Source of the DNA: Marivita hallyeonensis
Lineage (GTDB): Bacteria > Pseudomonadota > Alphaproteobacteria > Rhodobacterales > Rhodobacteraceae
Assembly: GCF_900129875.1 (NCBI RefSeq)
Contig: NZ_FQXC01000004.1
Location: 186,001-250,000 of the forward strand
DNA length: 64,000 nt
Direction of reading: 5' to 3'
Each line of letters starts with the position of its first letter. The stretch's first letter is position 1. The position numbers were made by a program, and so were the translations under genes. Positions 36,304 to 45,356 of the stretch are shown here, one piece after another. The notes beneath the pieces are model-generated. The model searched no databases. It worked only from the letters and a program-made list of their open reading frames with translations, and had not been told where the DNA came from.

Positions 36304-37008
36304 ATGGCTGACGAAGAAGACGATATCGTTCTGTCGGAATTGGATGACGATGAACTTGTCGAACAGATGTTCGACGACCTTTATGACGGTCTCAAGGAAG
36401 AGATTGAGGAAGGGGTCAACATCCTGCTGGAGCGTGGTTGGCAGCCATATGACATCCTGACCAAAGCGCTTGTCGGTGGGATGACCATCGTCGGAAAGGA
36501 TTTCCGCGATGGCATCCTCTTCGTACCCGAGGTGCTTCTGGCGGCGAACGCGATGAAGGGCGGCATGGCCATCCTGAAGCCTCTTCTGGTCGAAACCGGC
36601 GCGCCCCGTGTGGGCAAGATGGTGATCGGCACCGTGAAGGGTGACATCCACGATATCGGCAAGAACCTCGTCTCGATGATGATGGAAGGCGCCGGGTTCG
36701 AGGTGGTGGACCTGGGGATCAACAACCCGGTGGAAAGCTACCTTGAAGCGCTCGAAACCGAAGCGCCCGACATCCTTGGCATGTCCGCGCTTTTGACCAC
36801 GACGATGCCGTATATGAAGGTCGTCATCGACACGCTGGTCGAGAAAGGCCTGCGCGACGACTACATCGTTCTCGTGGGCGGTGCGCCGCTGAACGAAGAG
36901 TTCGGTAAGGCCATCGGCGCCGACGCCTATTGCCGGGATGCAGCGGTAGCGGTCGAGACGGCCAAAACCTTCGTCGCACGCAAACACAATCAGCTTGCCG
37001 CTGGGTAA
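36304..37008 (+). CDS. corrinoid (B12)-binding protein, methionine synthase/methyltransferase type
   Basis: A 234-residue protein with the helical B12 cap (about 15-95) and a Rossmann cobalamin domain carrying the signature GDIHDIGKNL (Asp114, His116, Gly119; His116 as lower cobalt ligand), SALLTTTMPYM and LVGGAPLN. It is a stand-alone equivalent of the B12 module of MetH or of MtbC/MttC. A GGAG 8 bases before the ATG at 36304 decides the start over an upstream GTG. It should accept methyl groups from a methyltetrahydrofolate-binding partner (not in this window) and pass them to the homocysteine methyltransferase encoded upstream. Confidence 0.93.
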   Translation: MADEEDDIVLSELDDDELVEQMFDDLYDGLKEEIEEGVNILLERGWQPYDILTKALVGGMTIVGKDFRDGILFVPEVLLAANAMKGGMAILKPLLVETGAPRVGKMVIGTVKGDIHDIGKNLVSMMMEGAGFEVVDLGINNPVESYLEALETEAPDILGMSALLTTTMPYMKVVIDTLVEKGLRDDYIVLVGGAPLNEEFGKAIGADAYCRDAAVAVETAKTFVARKHNQLAAG

Positions 37009-37032
37009 GCATGCGCATTTTGACGCTTTTTG

Positions 37033-37058
37033 GGCCTCGCTTTCCGGCGAGGCCTTTT
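37033..37058 (+). terminator. terminator after the corrinoid protein gene
   Basis: GGCCTCGC (37033-37040) pairs with GCGAGGCC (37047-37054), 6-nt loop, followed by TTTTCT. 24 bp after the stop codon. Confidence 0.85.
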
Positions 37059-37104
37059 CTTATGCATGAAACTGCCCCATATTTTAAGGACAAAGGAGGG
37101 CAGC

Positions 37105-37278
37105 ATGCCAGTGACCACCTTCGTTACCATGATTTTGGCCGTCTTTATGGCATCCGGTCTGACCGTCTGGGCGGTTGCAGAATTCGGACTTCTCAAGGTG
37201 CTTCCGGCTTTGATCGCGCTCGCTCTGCTCGCACGGTGGGGCATGGCGCATGTGCCCGGCGATGACGAGCCTGCCTGA
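37105..37278 (+). CDS. small membrane protein upstream of DUF1638
   Basis: A 57-residue protein, almost entirely two hydrophobic helices (about 3-24 and 28-46) with a short acidic tail (PGDDEPA). An excellent ribosome binding site, AAAGGAGGG, precedes the ATG at 37105. Its end overlaps the start of the DUF1638 gene by 17 bp, so the two are probably co-translated. No family recognised. Confidence 0.72.
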   Translation: MPVTTFVTMILAVFMASGLTVWAVAEFGLLKVLPALIALALLARWGMAHVPGDDEPA

Positions 37279-37903
37279 CGACACCACGCTGAGAACCGAA
37301 GGATTGGATGCCCGCGGCAGTGGGCGTGTGCTTGTTATTGGCTGCGGCGCGATTGCCCGCGAAATCCTTGCCATCCGGGACCGGAACGGCTGGTCGCATC
37401 TTGATCTGACCTGTCTGCCCGCGATCCTCCACAATCACCCCGAGCGCATCACCGATGCCGTGCGCACGGCGGTGACTGCGCACCGGGCAGATTACGAGAC
37501 GATCTTCGTAGCCTATGCCGATTGCGGCACTGGCGGCCAGTTGGAGGCGGCCTGTGCGGAGATCGGTGTCGAGATGATCGCCGGGCCGCATTGCTACAGT
37601 TTTTTCGAAGGCAACGAGGTTTTCGCGGCGCGGGACGAGATAACGGCGTTCTACCTTACCGATTTCCTGGTGCGTCAGTTCGATGCGTTTGTGTGGAAGC
37701 CGCTGGGCCTCGACCGCCATCCCGATCTGCGAGACATGTATTTCGCGCATTACGACCGATTGGTGTATCAGGCGCAGACCGACGACCCCGCTTTGACCGA
37801 CAAGGCAAAGCGCTGCGCAGAGCGTCTTGGCCTGCCATTTGAGCGGCGGATGACCGGGTACGGCGATCTGCAGGACACGTTGGCGCGATGGGCGCAGCGC
37901 TAG
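37262..37903 (+). CDS. DUF1638 domain-containing protein
   Basis: A 213-residue protein of the DUF1638 family. Conserved parts include VLVIGCGAIAREILAIRDRNGW, the LPAILHNHPERI segment, YADCGTGGQLEA with a Cys, and AGPHCYSFFEGNEVF with another Cys and His. The family is tied by gene context to corrinoid methyl-transfer systems, in methanogens and Roseobacters alike. Two conserved cysteines and a histidine could bind metal or a corrinoid, which is inference. The ATG at 37262 overlaps the small membrane gene; GTG at 37250 is the alternative. Confidence 0.88.
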   Translation: MTSLPDDTTLRTEGLDARGSGRVLVIGCGAIAREILAIRDRNGWSHLDLTCLPAILHNHPERITDAVRTAVTAHRADYETIFVAYADCGTGGQLEAACAEIGVEMIAGPHCYSFFEGNEVFAARDEITAFYLTDFLVRQFDAFVWKPLGLDRHPDLRDMYFAHYDRLVYQAQTDDPALTDKAKRCAERLGLPFERRMTGYGDLQDTLARWAQR

Positions 37904-37909
37904 CTTACG

Positions 37910-39634
37910 CTACTGCGTCTGCTCCATCAGCACGGCCGACACCGGAACCATCGACACGCGCGCGGCACGGTCCTGCAGGCTCCAGAGAAGGAGCGCGGAC
38001 ACCGTGTCGGGTGTCAGCCGTCCCAGCATTACCGCTGACCCGTCCTGACGCGCGCGGAACGCAGCGCCATCGAGGAACCGGCGCTTGGTCCGGGCATCCT
38101 GCCCCTCCCCATCGAAATCACGCAAGACGCTGACCGTCGCGACATTTTCCCGGCGCGCGATGGCTTCGGCGGTGTTCAACCCGTTCGGCATGAACACGAG
38201 GCCGTGGCCGCTTTCGGCGGCGAAGCTCGTAATTTGCTCGGTTGTTGTGCGCGAGGACTGCAACGCGCCGGACGGAGCTTCGATCAGGGCCACAGAGTCA
38301 GGCAAAGCCGCGACCGCTCCGGCCAGAATCTGTTCCACATCCGTCGGCTGTGCACCCTCTGGCAGGTCCGCGAGGGTCGCAACCTCATAGCCAAGCGCCC
38401 GGTATGCCCGCATCCGTTCGGCCGCGCCGCTTTGCGTCGGATCAAGCGCGAAGGTGACCGGGAACGGGAAGTTTTCGAGCGTGTCCGGCCCAAGCGGCCC
38501 CGATCCGTCATCGATGAGCACGATGGACATCAGCGGCAGGTTTGGATCGGCAAGATCCACCTTGGCCGCGTAGCGCTGCAGCGGTGGAAGACTGTCATCA
38601 ACCGGTGGTGTCTCTGAAGTCTCGGGCGTTGTGCCGTCAGTGACACTTGGCAATCGTGAAGCGCTTTCTCCGTCCCGTTCAATGAGAGACCCCGCCGGTC
38701 GCCCAATCGAAGGCCGCGTGAGAACTGCGGTATCGACAGACCCTTCGTCCGTCGCGTCCGGAGCCGGTGTGTCAGGGACAAGCCGACGCACCTGCGGGCG
38801 CTCGGGCGCCTCCCCGGGCGTCGTAGCCGCCGAGGCCTCGGGCTCAGACGCGTCGGGTGCATCCTGCGTCTCAGTGTCGGGTTCCGGGTCCGGCACAAGC
38901 GCCGTTTCGACCTCGGGCAAGGAGGGCACCGGCGGTTGTGCAGGTTCGGTCGATACCGACAGTCCAATCTCGCTATCCGGCGCGTCGAGCGTGGGTGCGG
39001 ACGGCGGTGTTGGTGTGGCCGCGTCTGACGACGGAGTTGGCTGGGTGGCAGGTGTCTCCGGCGTTTCAGGTGTCGTCAGGGCCGCGACAGCCTCACCGGT
39101 TTCGGGCGCAGGCGTCGGGTCTTGCGCGACATTCTCTGGCGACGCATCGGCTCCCGCTGCAGGCGTGTCCAGTGCAGGCGCATCGGTTTCCGTCGTGACA
39201 TCGGTTACATCCGCCGGGCGGCGTCCCGGCTCGGACGTGACGCCGGGATCGGGGGCGTCGGCTGTGTCGACCTCGGTCGGCGTCGTCTGTTCTGTGGTAT
39301 CCGCCGGTTCGGCCGGTTGATCGGCATTTTCGGAAGTGATGGTTTCCGGCGTGGGTTCTGCGGTTTCCGTTGCTTCAGTCACCGCCTCGGATTCAACCAG
39401 TTCCGGCTCTTGCGTAGGCGGCGTCTGGTTCTCGCCATCGGACGCCGTCTGATCCGGCTCCGGTGTCTCTACGACTACAGCGGTGTCTTGTTCGGGTGCG
39501 GGTGGCGCGTCTACCGCTTCCGCCATCGCCTCGCGCCGCTCGGCCTCTGTGGAGTTGAGAACCGACAGCGCCCCCAGGGTTCCTACGGAAAGAACCGTGC
39601 CCCAGATGGCCCCTGAAACAAACCCTCTTGCCAT
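37910..39634 (-). CDS. divergent polysaccharide deacetylase family protein with long Pro/Thr/Glu-rich linker
   Basis: A 574-residue membrane-anchored envelope protein. Residues 1-28 form a signal anchor (GAIWGTVLSVGTLGALSV). Then comes about 300 residues of low-complexity sequence rich in Thr, Pro, Glu and Ala, likely an extended periplasmic spacer. The last 230 residues are a NodB-like 'divergent polysaccharide deacetylase' domain: MSIVLIDDGSGPLG, FPVTFALDP, ARRENVATVSVLRDFDGEG. Function unclear; members lie beside septal amidase or EnvC genes in some genomes. Convergent with DUF1638, 6 bp apart, and divergent from trpG. Confidence 0.86.
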   Translation of the reverse strand: MARGFVSGAIWGTVLSVGTLGALSVLNSTEAERREAMAEAVDAPPAPEQDTAVVVETPEPDQTASDGENQTPPTQEPELVESEAVTEATETAEPTPETITSENADQPAEPADTTEQTTPTEVDTADAPDPGVTSEPGRRPADVTDVTTETDAPALDTPAAGADASPENVAQDPTPAPETGEAVAALTTPETPETPATQPTPSSDAATPTPPSAPTLDAPDSEIGLSVSTEPAQPPVPSLPEVETALVPDPEPDTETQDAPDASEPEASAATTPGEAPERPQVRRLVPDTPAPDATDEGSVDTAVLTRPSIGRPAGSLIERDGESASRLPSVTDGTTPETSETPPVDDSLPPLQRYAAKVDLADPNLPLMSIVLIDDGSGPLGPDTLENFPFPVTFALDPTQSGAAERMRAYRALGYEVATLADLPEGAQPTDVEQILAGAVAALPDSVALIEAPSGALQSSRTTTEQITSFAAESGHGLVFMPNGLNTAEAIARRENVATVSVLRDFDGEGQDARTKRRFLDGAAFRARQDGSAVMLGRLTPDTVSALLLWSLQDRAARVSMVPVSAVLMEQTQ

Positions 39635-39784
39635 GCTCTTTGCCCTCGTCTTGCCGTCTCACGCCTCTCCGGCATCATCGCTGCACCGGTTGTCGATCCG
39701 CGCCCTTGACGCGCTTTCGTCTGCCTGTGCATGTATACCGCGATTGACCCCTGCCCCACCAGCCCTGTCAGAGAAGAAACGACC

Positions 39785-40366
39785 ATGCTGCTGCTCATCG
39801 ATAACTACGACAGCTTCACATACAATTTGGTGCACTACCTGGGTGAGCTGGGCACAGACGTGAAAGTGGTGCGAAACGACGCCATCGACGTACAGGAAGC
39901 GATCGGCCTGAACCCGGCGGGCATCCTTCTGTCACCCGGACCTTGCGATCCGGACCAGGCGGGGATTTGCCTTGCTCTGACACTTGCGGCAGCGGAGACA
40001 AAAATACCCTTGATGGGCGTTTGCCTGGGCCACCAAACGCTTGGCCAGGCCTTTGGCGGCAAAGTGGTGCGCCATTCCGAAATCGTGCATGGCAAGATGG
40101 GGATCATGCATCACACCGGCAAAGGCGTTTTTGCGGGTCTGCCCTCGCCTTTCGAGGCGACGCGGTATCACTCGCTTGTGGTCGACAAGGACAGTGTACC
40201 GGAGTGTCTTGAGGTCACCGCCTGGCTTGAAGACGGCACGGTGATGGGTCTCAGCCACAAAGAGTTGCCAATGCATGGCGTGCAGTTTCATCCCGAAAGC
40301 ATCGCCTCTGAGCATGGGCATGCCTTGCTGCAGAATTTCGTGAACGAACTAAAGGTACTCGCATGA
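39785..40366 (+). CDS. trpG: anthranilate synthase component II (glutamine amidotransferase)
   Basis: Provides ammonia to TrpE for anthranilate synthesis. The 193 residues contain the class I amidotransferase triad: Cys in [15 protein letters not shown], and His/Glu in [14 protein letters not shown]. The ATG at 39785 ([15 protein letters not shown]) is canonical. It overlaps trpD by 4 bp (ATGA). trpE is not in the window between the deacetylase and trpG. Confidence 0.97.
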   Translation: MLLLIDNYDSFTYNLVHYLGELGTDVKVVRNDAIDVQEAIGLNPAGILLSPGPCDPDQAGICLALTLAAAETKIPLMGVCLGHQTLGQAFGGKVVRHSEIVHGKMGIMHHTGKGVFAGLPSPFEATRYHSLVVDKDSVPECLEVTAWLEDGTVMGLSHKELPMHGVQFHPESIASEHGHALLQNFVNELKVLA

Positions 40367-41379
40367 GCGACGCGATGAAGCCCCTGATCTACGCCGCCTC
40401 CGAAGGGCCGTTGAGCCGCAGCCAGGCAGAACAGGCGTTTGAGATACTGTTCGCGGGTGAGGCGACACCTGCCCAGATGGGTGGTTTCCTGATGGCGCTG
40501 CGCGCGCGCGGCGAGGCGGTGTCGGAATATGCCGCCGCAGCGGCGGTGATGCGGGCCAAGTGTACGGCGGTCAAAGCCCCCGAAGGCGCCATGGATATCG
40601 TGGGCACCGGCGGCGATGGGATGGGCACGCTCAACATCTCGACCGCGACGGCATTTGTTGTGGCGGGGGCCGGGGTGCCGGTGGCCAAACACGGCAACCG
40701 GAACCTGTCGTCCAAATCCGGCGCGGCGGACGCGCTGACCGAGATGGGCGTGAACGTGATGGTCGGACCAGAGGTGGTGGAACGTGCCATCACCGAGGCC
40801 GGGATCGGTTTCATGATGGCGCCGATGCACCACCCAGCAATGAAGCACGTCATGCCGGTGCGGCAAGAGCTTGGGTCGAAGACGATCTTCAACATCCTCG
40901 GGCCACTCACCAACCCGGCGGGTGTGAAGCGGCAATTGACCGGAGCGTTTGCCATCGACCTGATTTTCCCGATGGCGGAAACCCTGAAGGAACTCGGCGC
41001 CGAGAAAGCCTGGCTGGTGCATGGCGATGATGGAACCGACGAGATCTCGATCTCGAAACCAACACAGGTCGCAGTCCTTGAGGACGGGAAAATCCGCGGC
41101 CGCGAGGTGCACCCCGAAGATGCGGGCCTGCCAGCGCATCCGTTTCGGGACATCCTGGGCGGAACACCGTCAGAGAATGCCGAAGCCTTCCGCGCCTTGC
41201 TGGACGGCACAAAGTCCGCCTATCGCGATGCCGTGCTGTTGAATGCGGCCGCGGCGTTGATCGTCGCGGACAAGGCCGACGATCTGGCCTCGGGTGTAGA
41301 GATGGCAACCGAGAGTATCGACAGCGGCGCAGCAAAAGCCCGTGTCGAAGCGCTTGCCCGGATCACGCAGGGGGCGTGA
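40363..41379 (+). CDS. trpD: anthranilate phosphoribosyltransferase
   Basis: Second step of tryptophan synthesis. The 338 residues show [19 protein letters not shown] (PRPP site), [21 protein letters not shown] and [11 protein letters not shown], all diagnostic. Start ATG overlaps the trpG stop. 94 bp separate it from ung, with a hairpin of a Rhodobacterales repeat type between. Confidence 0.97.
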   Translation: MSDAMKPLIYAASEGPLSRSQAEQAFEILFAGEATPAQMGGFLMALRARGEAVSEYAAAAAVMRAKCTAVKAPEGAMDIVGTGGDGMGTLNISTATAFVVAGAGVPVAKHGNRNLSSKSGAADALTEMGVNVMVGPEVVERAITEAGIGFMMAPMHHPAMKHVMPVRQELGSKTIFNILGPLTNPAGVKRQLTGAFAIDLIFPMAETLKELGAEKAWLVHGDDGTDEISISKPTQVAVLEDGKIRGREVHPEDAGLPAHPFRDILGGTPSENAEAFRALLDGTKSAYRDAVLLNAAAALIVADKADDLASGVEMATESIDSGAAKARVEALARITQGA

Positions 41380-41410
41380 CACGCGCATCTGCGATGGATG
41401 ACCGGCCTAT

Positions 41411-41455
41411 GGACTGGGGCTCTGCCCCAGACCCCGAGATATTTTTGAACCAGAG
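41411..41455 (+). repeat. Rhodobacterales-type intergenic hairpin (GGGGCTCTGCCCC)
   Basis: CTGGGGC-TCT-GCCCCAG (41414-41430) is a perfect stem, followed by ACCCCGAGATATTTTT. The combination of a GGGGC/GCCCC hairpin and GATATTTTT resembles a repeated intergenic element I recall as common in Rhodobacterales genomes. It may attenuate read-through from trpD into ung. Confidence 0.55.
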
Positions 41456-41473
41456 AAGCAAGGGACGCGCGCC

Positions 41474-42121
41474 ATGTTGACGCCGCCGCCTGCTTGGAGC
41501 GATTTGCCGTTCTTCCGTGAGACGCTGCCGGACATTCAGACTGCTCTGGCCGACGACACAGGACTGGTTCTGCCGCCACCAGAGCAGGTTTTCGCGGCCT
41601 TGGAGCGAAACGCGCCAGAGGATGTGCGCGTCGTCATTCTGGGTCAGGATCCCTATCCCACACCCGGGCACGCGCATGGGCTGGCGTTTTCGGTCGATCC
41701 TCATGTCGCACCCCTGCCTCGGTCTTTGATTAATATTTTCAAAGAGTTGTCCGAGGATATTGGCCCCGCACCGCCAAATGGCGACCTGCGCTTTTGGGCG
41801 GACCAAGGGGTTCTGCTTTTGAACGATGTGCTGACGGTCCCGGTCGGCGCGGCACGCGGGCACCGGAGGCTTGGATGGCAGACGCTGGTGCCGCAGGTTC
41901 TGGACAGATTGGCAGACGCACCGCGCGCCTTCGTGCTTTGGGGGAACGACGCACGCGCGCATTCGCCCCGGCTCGATGGGCATGGTCACCTTGTCCTCGA
42001 AAGCGCTCATCCCTCGCCGCTCTCCGCGCGGCGCGGGTTTTTCGGCTCCCGCCCCTTTTCCAAGGTGAACGCGTGGCTTAAAGAACAAGGCCAACCGCCG
42101 ATCAACTGGACAACGCCATGA
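41474..42121 (+). CDS. ung: uracil-DNA glycosylase
   Basis: Removes uracil from DNA. The 215 residues have the UDG active site [17 protein letters not shown] (GQDPYP at 57-62), LLLNDVLTV and the closing [13 protein letters not shown]. In this family GQDPYP plus HPSPLS marks family 1. The gene is inserted between trpD and trpC and overlaps trpC by 4 bp (ATGA), so it must share translation signals with trpC. Start at ATG 41474 ([14 protein letters not shown]). Confidence 0.94.
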   Translation: MLTPPPAWSDLPFFRETLPDIQTALADDTGLVLPPPEQVFAALERNAPEDVRVVILGQDPYPTPGHAHGLAFSVDPHVAPLPRSLINIFKELSEDIGPAPPNGDLRFWADQGVLLLNDVLTVPVGAARGHRRLGWQTLVPQVLDRLADAPRAFVLWGNDARAHSPRLDGHGHLVLESAHPSPLSARRGFFGSRPFSKVNAWLKEQGQPPINWTTP

Positions 42122-42921
42122 GTGCCACCATTCTGGACAAGATCAAAGCCTACAAGCTCGAGGAGGTCGCCTCCGACAAAGCGCGCGTGCCCCTGTCAGA
42201 GGTCGAGGCAGCGGCAAAAGACGCGGGCCCGGTACGTCCGTTCGGCACGGCACTTCGCAAGGCGCAGGCGGATGGGTACGGTTTGATCGCCGAGGTCAAG
42301 AAAGCCTCTCCTTCAAAGGGTCTGATCCGTGCCGATTTCGATCCGGCAACGCTGGCACAGGCCTATGAGGCCGGTGGCGCGACATGTTTGTCAGTGCTGA
42401 CAGACACGCCCAGCTTTCAGGGCGCAAAAGAGTTTCTTGTCGCGGCCCGCGCGGCGACTGCACTGCCGGCTTTGCGCAAGGATTTCATGTATGACACCTA
42501 TCAGGTGGCCGAGGCGCGCAGCTTGGGCGCGGATTGCATCCTGATCATCATGGCCAGCGTGTCTGACGCGCAGGCGGCGGAACTGGAAGCGGCTGCGTTC
42601 GATTGGGGTATGGATGCGCTGATCGAGGTGCATGACCGGGCGGAACTGGATCGGGCGCTGAACTTGAAGTCGGACCTGATCGGTGTAAACAATCGTAACC
42701 TCAAGACGTTCGAAACCACTCTTGAGACAACACGTGAACTTTCCAGATACGTACCGAAAGACCGGCTTTTGATCTCGGAATCAGGGCTGTTCACCCCCGC
42801 CGATCTCGCCGACATGGCCGCATGCGGCGCGCGCAGCTTCCTGATCGGCGAAAGCCTGATGCGTCAACAGGACGTGGCGGCAGCGACACAGACGCTTCTG
42901 GCCGATCCGGTGGCGGCATGA
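42118..42921 (+). CDS. trpC: indole-3-glycerol phosphate synthase
   Basis: Fourth step of tryptophan synthesis, (beta/alpha)8. The 267 residues show [21 protein letters not shown] (18 or so around 57-76), [29 protein letters not shown] and [10 protein letters not shown]. Overlaps ung upstream and moaC downstream by 4 bp each. Confidence 0.97.
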   Translation: MSATILDKIKAYKLEEVASDKARVPLSEVEAAAKDAGPVRPFGTALRKAQADGYGLIAEVKKASPSKGLIRADFDPATLAQAYEAGGATCLSVLTDTPSFQGAKEFLVAARAATALPALRKDFMYDTYQVAEARSLGADCILIIMASVSDAQAAELEAAAFDWGMDALIEVHDRAELDRALNLKSDLIGVNNRNLKTFETTLETTRELSRYVPKDRLLISESGLFTPADLADMAACGARSFLIGESLMRQQDVAAATQTLLADPVAA

Positions 42922-43394
42922 GCGGTCTCACCCATTTCGACGCCAAGGGCGATGCGCATATGGTCGATGTGTCCGACAAGGCCGTGACATCGCGCATTGC
43001 CGTAGCGGAAGGCCACATCAAGATGGCGCGGGAAACCTTTGATATCATTTCGGAAGGCCGCGCCAAGAAAGGCGACGTGATCGGCGTCGCGCGGTTGGCC
43101 GGAATCATGGGAGCCAAGAAGACACCAGAGCTTATCCCGTTGTGCCATCCGCTTCCGATCACGAAGGTTTCGGTGGAGTTGACGCAGGACCCTGACCTGC
43201 CCGGCCTGCGTATCGAAGCGACGGTGAAAACCACCGGACAGACCGGCGTCGAGATGGAGGCTCTGACTGCGGTGTCCACCGCCGCGCTGACGGTTTACGA
43301 CATGGCGAAGGCCGTCGACAAAGCCATGGAGATCGGCGGCATTCGCGTCGTGCTCAAGGACGGCGGCAAATCCGGGCGTTACGAGGCCGTATGA
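42918..43394 (+). CDS. moaC: cyclic pyranopterin monophosphate synthase
   Basis: Second step in molybdenum cofactor synthesis. The 158 residues contain [45 protein letters not shown] and [17 protein letters not shown], the family signatures. ATG at 42918 overlaps trpC (ATGA) and its stop overlaps moeA (ATGA). Confidence 0.97.
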   Translation: MSGLTHFDAKGDAHMVDVSDKAVTSRIAVAEGHIKMARETFDIISEGRAKKGDVIGVARLAGIMGAKKTPELIPLCHPLPITKVSVELTQDPDLPGLRIEATVKTTGQTGVEMEALTAVSTAALTVYDMAKAVDKAMEIGGIRVVLKDGGKSGRYEAV

Positions 43395-44560
43395 TTTCGG
43401 TCGCCGAGGCGCTGGAGCAGCTATTCGCACTGGCATCGCCGCTTGAGGTCGAAACGGTTCCACTTTTGCAGGCCAATGGCCGCGTCCTGGCACGGGATGT
43501 TGCCGCCACACGCAACCAACCCCCGTTCGACGGCTCTGCCATGGACGGCTACGCGGTGACAGAGGCCGCGCCGGGACTGCGATTGCGGGTGATTGGCGAA
43601 TCCGCTGCTGGCCACGGATTTTACCAAACGGTCAAAAACGGCGAAGCGGTCCGGATTTTTACCGGCGCACCGGTCCCGGATGGTGCGACGCGCGTCGTGA
43701 TTCAAGAGGATGTCACGCGCGACGGAGACTGGATCACCCTCGGCGATGCGCTTGATGCCAGCACACATATCCGGCCCGCAGGCGGCGATTTCCGCGTTGG
43801 AGACAAAGTGCAGGCCGGCCGGGTTCTGGGGCCCAACGACATCGCCCTGCTGGCGTCGATGAACATACCCGAAGTTCCGGTTACCCGCCGTCCGGTGGTG
43901 GCCCTGATCTCGACCGGGGATGAGTTGGTGATGCCGGGAGAGTCCCCCGGCCGGGACCAGATCATCGCGTCGAACACGCTGGGGCTGCACGCCCTGATGC
44001 GCGATCTGGGGGCGGAACCGCGCCTCCTGCCCATCGCGCGGGACAATGAGGCCTCCCTGCGCACGGCGCTGGAAATGGCAGCCGCGACGGACCTGATCCT
44101 CACCATTGGCGGTGCCTCTGTCGGCGATCACGACGTGGTGGCCAACCTCGCACCGAAGCTCGGGTTGACGCAGGCCTTCTACAAGGTGGCGATGCGGCCG
44201 GGTAAACCGTTGATGGCAGGGCGCTTTGGCGATGCGATGATGATCGGCCTGCCGGGAAATCCCGTCTCTGCGATGGTGTGCGGTCATGTTTTTGTGGCCC
44301 CGGTGATCCGCGTCATGCTGGGCTTGCCCGCCCAGCCCGCGCCACGCGTCAAAGCCACGTTGGCCGAACCCCTTTCCGAGAATGGCCCGCGTGAACACTA
44401 CATGCGCGCGAAACGGACCGAGGCTGGGCTTGTCGCCTTTGGCGCGCAGGACAGCTCGCTACTCAGCATCCTGAGCGATGCCGACGCCCTGATCGTGCGC
44501 CCACCGCGTGACGCGGCGCGGTCCGTGGGCGACAGAGTCGACTGCATCAATATTCGCTAA
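43391..44560 (+). CDS. moeA: molybdopterin molybdenumtransferase
   Basis: Inserts molybdate into adenylylated molybdopterin. The 389 residues show [59 protein letters not shown] and [11 protein letters not shown]. Last gene of the trp-mo run; lexA follows after 97 bp with its own promoter. Confidence 0.97.
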   Translation: MISVAEALEQLFALASPLEVETVPLLQANGRVLARDVAATRNQPPFDGSAMDGYAVTEAAPGLRLRVIGESAAGHGFYQTVKNGEAVRIFTGAPVPDGATRVVIQEDVTRDGDWITLGDALDASTHIRPAGGDFRVGDKVQAGRVLGPNDIALLASMNIPEVPVTRRPVVALISTGDELVMPGESPGRDQIIASNTLGLHALMRDLGAEPRLLPIARDNEASLRTALEMAAATDLILTIGGASVGDHDVVANLAPKLGLTQAFYKVAMRPGKPLMAGRFGDAMMIGLPGNPVSAMVCGHVFVAPVIRVMLGLPAQPAPRVKATLAEPLSENGPREHYMRAKRTEAGLVAFGAQDSSLLSILSDADALIVRPPRDAARSVGDRVDCINIR

Positions 44561-44595
44561 AACTTTACCTTTTCGCGCCACTCTGCCTGTGATTG

Positions 44596-44624
44596 TTGAC
44601 ACAAAACAGGAACATCCGTAGAAC
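44596..44624 (+). promoter_or_regulatory. lexA promoter with alphaproteobacterial SOS box
   Basis: GAAC-N7-GAAC at 44610-44624 is the reverse complement of the alphaproteobacterial LexA box GTTC-N7-GTTC. A -35 TTGACA (44596-44601) and -10 TAGAAC (44619-44624) are spaced 17 bp, so the box covers the -10. This predicts lexA autorepression. Confidence 0.88.
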
Positions 44625-44657
44625 AAACGGTGAGGATCATGTGAGCAGAGGCGAAAA

Positions 44658-45356
44658 ATGCTGACGAAAAAACAACTGGATTTGCTGGAATTCATCAACA
44701 AGCGCGTCGCGCGCGATGGGGTGCCGCCCAGCTTTGACGAAATGAAAGAGGCGCTGGATCTGCGGTCGAAATCGGGCATTCACCGCCTGATCACCGCGTT
44801 GGAAGAGCGCGGTTTCATCCGACGTCTGGCGCATCGCGCACGGGCCATCGAAATCGTGAAGCTTCCCGATACGCTCGCGGCCAAGCAACCGGGGTTCAAC
44901 CCCGTGGTCATCGACGGCGATCTGCCGGATCAGCCAGCGCCCGCGAACGCGGTGGACATTGAAACCACCGATGCCGTGGGTCTTGACCTGATGGGCCGCA
45001 TCGCCGCCGGTGTTCCCATTCAGGAAATCAACGATGTCCCGCCGAAGGTGACGGTGCCTGGAACCATGCTCAGCGGCAGCGGAAAGCACTACGCGCTTGA
45101 GGTCAAAGGCGATTCCATGATCGACGCCGGGATCAACGACGGCGATGTCGTGGTCATTCGCGAAAGCTCGTCCGCCGACAATGGCGATATCGTCGTGGCG
45201 CAGGTCGAGGGCTATGAGGCGACGCTCAAGCGGTACAAGCGCAAGGGCGAGAGCATCATCCTCGAAGCGGCAAATCCGGCTTATGAGCCGCGTATTCTAC
45301 CAGTCGGCGATGTGAAGGTGCAGGGTCGGTTGGTGGGTCTTATTCGCACTTACTGA
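44658..45356 (+). CDS. lexA: SOS repressor LexA
   Basis: Represses DNA-repair genes and self-cleaves when RecA is activated. The 232 residues have the winged-helix DNA-binding domain ([33 protein letters not shown]), the cleavage site Ala117-Gly118 (RIAAGVPI), catalytic Ser153 (KGDSMIDAG) and Lys191 (ATLKRYK). Its stop overlaps the stop region of convergent comEC by 7 bp. Confidence 0.97.
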   Translation: MLTKKQLDLLEFINKRVARDGVPPSFDEMKEALDLRSKSGIHRLITALEERGFIRRLAHRARAIEIVKLPDTLAAKQPGFNPVVIDGDLPDQPAPANAVDIETTDAVGLDLMGRIAAGVPIQEINDVPPKVTVPGTMLSGSGKHYALEVKGDSMIDAGINDGDVVVIRESSSADNGDIVVAQVEGYEATLKRYKRKGESIILEAANPAYEPRILPVGDVKVQGRLVGLIRTY

